From Campylobacterota bacterium (GTDB taxonomy: Bacteria; Campylobacterota; Campylobacteria; Campylobacterales; Sulfurovaceae): DNA of 10,160 nt. Under the pieces are notes generated by a model that was not told the origin of the DNA, made no database searches, and worked only from the letters and a program-made list of their open reading frames with translations. Both the position numbers and the translations under genes were made by a program. The stretch covers positions 1 to 10,160 of the forward strand of contig DRQB01000107.1 in the NCBI GenBank assembly GCA_011330645.1, in the 5' to 3' direction. This document shows positions 6,681 through 10,160 of the stretch, in pieces (the first letter of the stretch is position 1; each line of letters begins with the position of its first letter).

Positions 6681-6697
6681 AGTACAATTATACTAAA
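6660..6697. repeat. Perfect 19-bp tandem repeat holding two near-palindromic operators
   Basis: ATAGTACAATTATACTAAA occurs at 6660-6678 and again without gap at 6679-6697. Each copy contains the 16-bp near-palindrome TAGTACAATTATACTA (6661-6676 and 6680-6695), with seven of eight base pairs symmetric. Site 1 fills the -35/-10 spacer and site 2 covers the expected start point, a typical repressor layout. The 19-bp centre spacing is just under two helical turns, so two dimers could bind the same face of the DNA. The TetR protein encoded by the last gene of this operon is the obvious candidate ligand (inference). Confidence 0.65.
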
Positions 6698-6706
6698 AGG
6701 AAAGTA

Positions 6707-7276
6707 ATGAATGTAGTAAAAAAGATATTAATAGGTATTGGTTCAGTTTGTGTTTTGTTGATTGTTTATGTGATGTTACGTTTTGGTGGCAGTCTGATGA
6801 AGTTTGACGATGGTGCACTCTCTGCATATATGACGATGGCAGGAGAAGTCATAGAAACAGGTGATCCTGCAAAAGGCATGATAAAAAAGGCAAAGTTAAA
6901 CATACCTGAGGGGATGAGTAAAGAAGAAGCCATAGAAGGACTAATAGAAGCTATGGATGAAGTAGCCCAAGAGTATGGACTAGCTGTTGTAGACAATAAA
7001 ATCATGAGTAGAACACCGTACATACAGATACGTGCGTATTGTTCTAAGACTATTGGTCAGAAATTTATAAGCTTTTCACCAGAATTTATAGGTTTTATGC
7101 CTTGTCGAATGGGAATAGCTGAAGATAAAAATGGTGATATTTATGTCTATACCATGTCTTTAGACCTTATGATAAATGGTGGACATACCTTACCAAAAGA
7201 GATGCTCGAACTTGCCAATGAAGTGAGAAAAGGCATGTATGGTATGCTAGACAAAGCAAGGAGTTGGGATGAATAG
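6707..7276 (+). CDS. Membrane-anchored DUF302 domain protein
   Basis: A 189-residue protein with one N-terminal membrane helix (about residues 6-24, after KK) and a DUF302-like domain at about 70-165. The diagnostic part is AYCSKTIGQKF (110-120) followed by GFMPCRMGIAEDKNGDIYV (129-147); MPCR plus an acidic turn and a strand is the DUF302 signature. C112 and C133 are the only cysteines of the domain. The biochemical function of DUF302 is unsettled, and members often sit among redox or sulfur genes. The helix suggests a soluble domain on the periplasmic face. It is first in the operon, with AGGAAAG before its ATG, and overlaps the SDR gene by 8 bp. Confidence 0.75.
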   Translation: MNVVKKILIGIGSVCVLLIVYVMLRFGGSLMKFDDGALSAYMTMAGEVIETGDPAKGMIKKAKLNIPEGMSKEEAIEGLIEAMDEVAQEYGLAVVDNKIMSRTPYIQIRAYCSKTIGQKFISFSPEFIGFMPCRMGIAEDKNGDIYVYTMSLDLMINGGHTLPKEMLELANEVRKGMYGMLDKARSWDE

Positions 7277-8276
7277 TCAAACATCTCATATAGTAGTCAC
7301 AGGAGCTACAGGTTTTGCAGGCTCACATGTGTTAGAAAGTTTTAAAGATCATGGTTATGTCATCGCTTCATGTAGAGATGAGAAAAAACTTCCTGAGCAG
7401 TACCGTGAAGATGCATTGATAGGTGACCTAAAAAGTTTGGAATTTGTAGAAAAACTAACAAACACTGCTGATGTAGTTTGTCATACTGCGGCATGGGCAG
7501 AGCTTAACGGTAAGGTGGAAGACTCAGAAAGAGAATTTTTGGAGCCTACTTTATGCCTTATAGACAGAGCATTGGTAAATGGAGTGAAACGGTTTGTTTT
7601 TCTCTCTGCCATTACTTCTAAGCCCATAGAAGAACAGCGACTACATAGTACCTTAGCCTTAGAAGATATTTGGGCACACTATGCAAGCATCATGCAGATA
7701 GAGAAACACTTAGAAAAAGTAGGACAAAAAGGCATAATGGAAGTAGTTATTCTACGTGTTGGGTACTTTACAGGTAAGAATTACGCTTTAGGATTGTTGC
7801 CCATACTGTTGCCTCGACTTAAAACACATCTTGTGCCATACATAAAAAGTGGGAGTACCACTTTACCTCTCATAGATGGTGTAGACATAGGAAAAGCATT
7901 TGCTTTAGCAGCTACAGTACCACTAAAAGAGTCACAAAGTGTTGTAGACATTGTAGGTAAAGAAGTACCTACGGTAAAAGAAGTGTTTAGCTACTTGCAT
8001 GAAAAACATCATTATCCATTGCCACATTTTTCTGTACCCTTTGGTTTGGCTTATGTCTTTGCTCGTTTTATGCGTGCGTTACATACAGTTTTGCCTAGAG
8101 ATCCGCTTATCGTACCCTCTATCGTCCTTCTTCTTGAAGAGACACATGCGAACAATGAAAAAGCTAAAGAGATATTAGGCTATGAAGCTACTGTTAGTTG
8201 GAAAGAGAGTGTGGATATGCAGATAGCTCAGATGGCTGAAGAACAAAAAACTAATATGAGGATGAATAAAAAATGA
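7269..8276 (+). CDS. Extended SDR / NAD(P)-dependent epimerase-dehydratase family protein
   Basis: A 335-residue protein with an N-terminal Rossmann fold: TGATGFAGSH (11-20) is the TGxxGxxG cofactor motif, C35-R36 after strand 2 suggests NADP(H) preference, and TADVVCHTAAWAE (66-78) and RFVFLSAIT (108-116) are strands 4 and 5. The usual YxxxK reads YASIM (138-142): the tyrosine is there but methionine replaces the catalytic lysine, so catalysis may be altered or lost. Extended SDRs act on nucleotide sugars, sterols or other carbonyl/hydroxyl substrates; none can be assigned. Residues ~255-275 are hydrophobic, so peripheral membrane contact is possible. The ATG has AAGGAG upstream and overlaps the DUF302 gene; the stop overlaps the next gene as ATGA. 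Confidence 0.85.
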   Translation: MNSQTSHIVVTGATGFAGSHVLESFKDHGYVIASCRDEKKLPEQYREDALIGDLKSLEFVEKLTNTADVVCHTAAWAELNGKVEDSEREFLEPTLCLIDRALVNGVKRFVFLSAITSKPIEEQRLHSTLALEDIWAHYASIMQIEKHLEKVGQKGIMEVVILRVGYFTGKNYALGLLPILLPRLKTHLVPYIKSGSTTLPLIDGVDIGKAFALAATVPLKESQSVVDIVGKEVPTVKEVFSYLHEKHHYPLPHFSVPFGLAYVFARFMRALHTVLPRDPLIVPSIVLLLEETHANNEKAKEILGYEATVSWKESVDMQIAQMAEEQKTNMRMNKK

Positions 8277-8818
8277 GACTACAAAATGGTGAGATAGCCC
8301 CAAATTTTAATGTGCAAGATATGAATGGAAACTCCTTTGACCTTTTAAAGCCTAGAAGTAAACCGCTGCTTATCGCTTTTTTTAGGTATGCCTCGTGTCC
8401 TTTATGTAATTTACGTGTGCATGAATTGATTGAAAATTATGAACGGCTTAAGGAGAAAATAGAGATAGTCCTTATCTTTCAATCACCTAAAGAGAAGATA
8501 GAACAGTATGTAGGGAAACAAGATATTCCCTATAGAGTCTTGCCCAACCCTAGTAAAACACTCTATCACCTTTATGGGGTGGAAAACTCTTGGTTAGGCT
8601 TTGCTAAAGCATGGACAATAAAAATAAAACAGGTTTTTGTGGCAGTATTGAAAAATCATTATTTACCTGGTTCTGTAGAGGGTGAAATACATCGTATTCC
8701 GGCTGATTTTGTTGTAGGACAGGACAATAAAATCTTAAAAGTTTTTTATGGAAAAGACATTGGTGACCACTTACCACTTGAAGAGCTTGACAGTATCCTG
8801 AAAAGAGAACAAAAGTGA
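8273..8818 (+). CDS. Peroxiredoxin-like (AhpC/TSA or redoxin) protein
   Basis: A 181-residue thioredoxin-fold protein without signal peptide. Its opening G-E-x-A-P-N-F-x-V-x-D-x-x-G (6-19) is the standard peroxiredoxin/TlpA start, and FFRYASCPLCNLRVHEL (36-52) carries C42 and C45 in the place used by the AhpC-TSA_2-like peroxiredoxin-like family (FxRxxxCPxC). The Phe-Arg before the site and the CxxC fit a thiol peroxidase or thiol reductase. The segment IPADFVVGQDNKILKVFYG (~142-160) is the usual final sheet. Probably cytosolic, detoxifying peroxides or passing on electrons. It overlaps the genes on both sides by 4 bp (ATGA and GTGA). Confidence 0.8.
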   Translation: MRLQNGEIAPNFNVQDMNGNSFDLLKPRSKPLLIAFFRYASCPLCNLRVHELIENYERLKEKIEIVLIFQSPKEKIEQYVGKQDIPYRVLPNPSKTLYHLYGVENSWLGFAKAWTIKIKQVFVAVLKNHYLPGSVEGEIHRIPADFVVGQDNKILKVFYGKDIGDHLPLEELDSILKREQK

Positions 8819-9183
8819 ATCGTTTTTGGTTTACAGCAGGTATTATCAATAGTATCGCTACCATAATGCATCTTATTTTGGGATATGCAGACCCACTTTT
8901 ACCACTGACTCAAATGGGACTAAATGATGTCAGTATGGCTACATTGTTTGCAGTATGGACGATGGCGACACTGGTGATGTTGGTCTCATCTTTTAACTTA
9001 GTGTATATTGGTATTTATCCTCATAAGGCAGGTGCAAAGGAATTGGCACTGCTATGGGGAGTGCTTTATGTAGCTTTCGCACTAGTTTTTGTCATAGTAA
9101 ATGTGAGTTATGCTTTCTTTTCTTTACCTCAATGGGTATTGCTCTTACCTATAGGGATATTGGCTTTTTATGGTAGAAAATGA
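8815..9183 (+). CDS. Small four-helix integral membrane protein
   Basis: A 122-residue hydrophobic protein with about four membrane helices, at roughly residues 5-23, 41-66, 78-98 and 104-119. One histidine (H19) lies in the first helix and the loop at 68-76 (YPHKAGAKE) is basic, probably cytoplasmic. I recognise no family or catalytic motif. The start is GTG at 8815, overlapping the stop of the peroxiredoxin-like gene as GTGA; translational coupling best explains use of a weak start with only AAAGAG upstream. Its stop overlaps the TetR start as ATGA. A role in the same membrane-linked redox or stress response as DUF302 is inferred from position only. Confidence 0.7.
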   Translation: MNRFWFTAGIINSIATIMHLILGYADPLLPLTQMGLNDVSMATLFAVWTMATLVMLVSSFNLVYIGIYPHKAGAKELALLWGVLYVAFALVFVIVNVSYAFFSLPQWVLLLPIGILAFYGRK

Positions 9184-9770
9184 AGCAAAAATGTTATACT
9201 TACTTTATGAAACAAGGTGAGAAAACAAAACAACATATCTTAGAGCAAAGTAATGTACTTTTTTATATCAATGGTTACAGTAGTACTTCTTTTACAGATA
9301 TTATGGAAGCAACAGGTCTTAGTAAAGGCAATATCACATATCATTTTAAAAACAAACAAGCGATACTCGAAGGTATCATCGCACAAAGGTTAAGAGAAGC
9401 AGAGTGTTTTTTTAAGATATGGGAAGAAAAAAGTCAAAATCCAAAAGAACGATTAGCTTTTTTTTGTGACATGATACTCTCAGAACAGGAAAATATAGAA
9501 GCCTACGGTTGTCCTATGGGTACACTCACTGCTGAGTTTTCTAAAAATGAACCAACACTTTACACTATCACACTTCCACTCTTTCAAAGTTATCGTGCGT
9601 GGTTAGCAAAGCAGTTTTCTTTATTAGGAGCCAACAACGCTGATGCCGATACTCAAGCTATGTCACTACTCGGACGCGTTCAAGGTGTTGCCATGGTAGC
9701 ACATTCTTTTAAAGATAGGTATTTTTTGGTCAATGAAATCGAGAAGATCAAAGAGGAACTTACCAAGTAA
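9180..9770 (+). CDS. TetR/AcrR family transcriptional regulator
   Basis: A 196-residue regulator. The TetR DNA-binding domain spans about residues 16-64, with helix-turn-helix SFTDIMEATGLSKGNITYHF (37-56) and the typical F-K-N-K tail. The C-terminal ligand/dimer domain has AYGCPMGTLTAEFS (108-121), like the GCPxGxL group of TetR proteins. As the last gene of the operon it probably represses the operon through the tandem palindromes upstream of 6707 and is released by a small hydrophobic or electrophilic ligand (inference). The ATG at 9180 couples to the previous stop; the ATG at 9207 (residue 10) is an alternative that leaves a more typical TetR N-terminus, and a TGTTATACT (9192-9200) lies just before it. 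Confidence 0.9.
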   Translation: MKQKCYTYFMKQGEKTKQHILEQSNVLFYINGYSSTSFTDIMEATGLSKGNITYHFKNKQAILEGIIAQRLREAECFFKIWEEKSQNPKERLAFFCDMILSEQENIEAYGCPMGTLTAEFSKNEPTLYTITLPLFQSYRAWLAKQFSLLGANNADADTQAMSLLGRVQGVAMVAHSFKDRYFLVNEIEKIKEELTK

Positions 9771-9773
9771 GTT
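9757..9773. terminator. Short hairpin at the convergent gene ends
   Basis: AACTTAC at 9757-9763 and GTAAGTT at 9767-9773 form a perfect 7-bp stem with a 3-nt loop, lying over the stop codons of the TetR gene and the converging SnoaL-like gene, which are 1 bp apart. There is no T-run on either side, so at most it is a weak bidirectional terminator or an RNA 3'-end protector. Confidence 0.3.
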
Positions 9774-10160
9774 ACTTCACCAACTCCTGATACTCTCTCA
9801 ACAAATCAGGATTCTCAATAGACCCATGATGATGCACCTGTTTATACTCTCCCTCTACCAACTTATACACCCGACTGGTACGAATGGCTAAATCTAGCTT
9901 TTCTCCTTTGGTTTCTACCCAGCCACGTTCACGACCAATGGCTACAAAACCACCATCTAAAGCTACGACAGTATAGTCATAAAATTCTACATAAACTTTG
10001 GCTTGACCTGAAAAGATACGGCTATAAATGGTTTTAATCTCTTCCCATCCTCTTTTGATACCACCTAGTGGATTGTCCATGGCTATCTCTTCGTTGTTGA
10101 GCCAATTTTTCTGCATGAGGTCAAAATCTCTTTGGTTGAATGCTTTGTAAAACTCTACTA
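9772..10160 (-). CDS. SnoaL/NTF2-like protein, 5' end beyond the window
   Basis: The frame stays open from the right edge to a TAA at 9774-9772. The residues before the internal ATG at 10116 (VEFYKAFNQRDFDL) continue the same family helix, so that ATG is not the start and the gene begins outside the window. The visible ~128 residues are a SnoaL-like/NTF2-fold domain: a FYxAFNxRDxD first helix, NPLGGIKRGWEEIKTIY, then curved-sheet strands with GQAKVYVEFYDYT, GGFVAIGRERG and TSRVYKLVEG. This family includes ketosteroid-isomerase-like small enzymes and ligand binders; the usual length is 120-150 residues. It converges on the TetR operon with a 1-bp gap. Confidence 0.75.
   Translation of the reverse strand, partial: VEFYKAFNQRDFDLMQKNWLNNEEIAMDNPLGGIKRGWEEIKTIYSRIFSGQAKVYVEFYDYTVVALDGGFVAIGRERGWVETKGEKLDLAIRTSRVYKLVEGEYKQVHHHGSIENPDLLREYQELVK

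Noticed and set aside
6660..6697. CRISPR or integrated-element repeat
   Set aside because: There are only two copies, they have no spacer, and they lie exactly within a promoter, so an operator pair is the better reading.
10114..10116. ATG at 10116 as start of the SnoaL-like gene
   Set aside because: The frame continues upstream to the window edge with residues typical of the family's first helix, so the gene is partial here.

Overview
The window looks like a chromosomal stretch of a low-GC Campylobacterota bacterium (Sulfurimonas/Sulfurovum-like). The clues are the codon use, the T-rich promoter with an extended -10, and tightly overlapping small operons. The genus is an inference; there is no rRNA or other phylogenetic marker here. 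No tRNA, rRNA, CRISPR array or insertion sequence was seen.

Layout. (a) 1-2070, minus strand: a three-gene unit of aldo/keto reductase, class I SAM methyltransferase and a GNAT acetyltransferase that is cut by the window edge. A candidate sigma70 promoter overlapping an 8-bp inverted repeat precedes it. (b) 2162-5420, minus strand: a very AT-rich two-gene cassette. The upstream gene encodes a GHKL (HATPase) protein with an intact ATP site. It overlaps by 8 bp a 719-residue protein that I read as two phosphoribosyltransferase-like (PRTase) domains, both lacking the acidic pair of the PRPP loop, plus a helical C-terminal region. Its base composition differs sharply from both flanks, and its upstream border carries a consensus extended -10 followed by a 22-codon reading frame. 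This is the best candidate in the window for an unusual or little-described system, possibly an ATPase/nucleotide-sensor conflict module. (c) 5606-6421, minus strand: a secreted thioredoxin-fold protein with a CPWC site, preceded by a 51-codon frame broken by one TGA. (d) 6707-9770, plus strand: a five-gene operon in which every junction overlaps by 4-8 bp: membrane-anchored DUF302 protein, extended SDR lacking the usual catalytic lysine, peroxiredoxin-like protein with CPLC, four-helix membrane protein, and a TetR regulator. Its promoter carries two perfect tandem copies of a near-palindromic 16-bp site, a likely operator for the operon's own TetR. (e) 9772-10160, minus strand: a convergent SnoaL/NTF2-like gene whose 5' end lies beyond the window.

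The flanking genes (reductases, thioredoxin fold, peroxiredoxin-like, DUF302, TetR) suggest redox or electrophile-stress housekeeping. The GHKL/PRTase pair looks like a later arrival between two such units.
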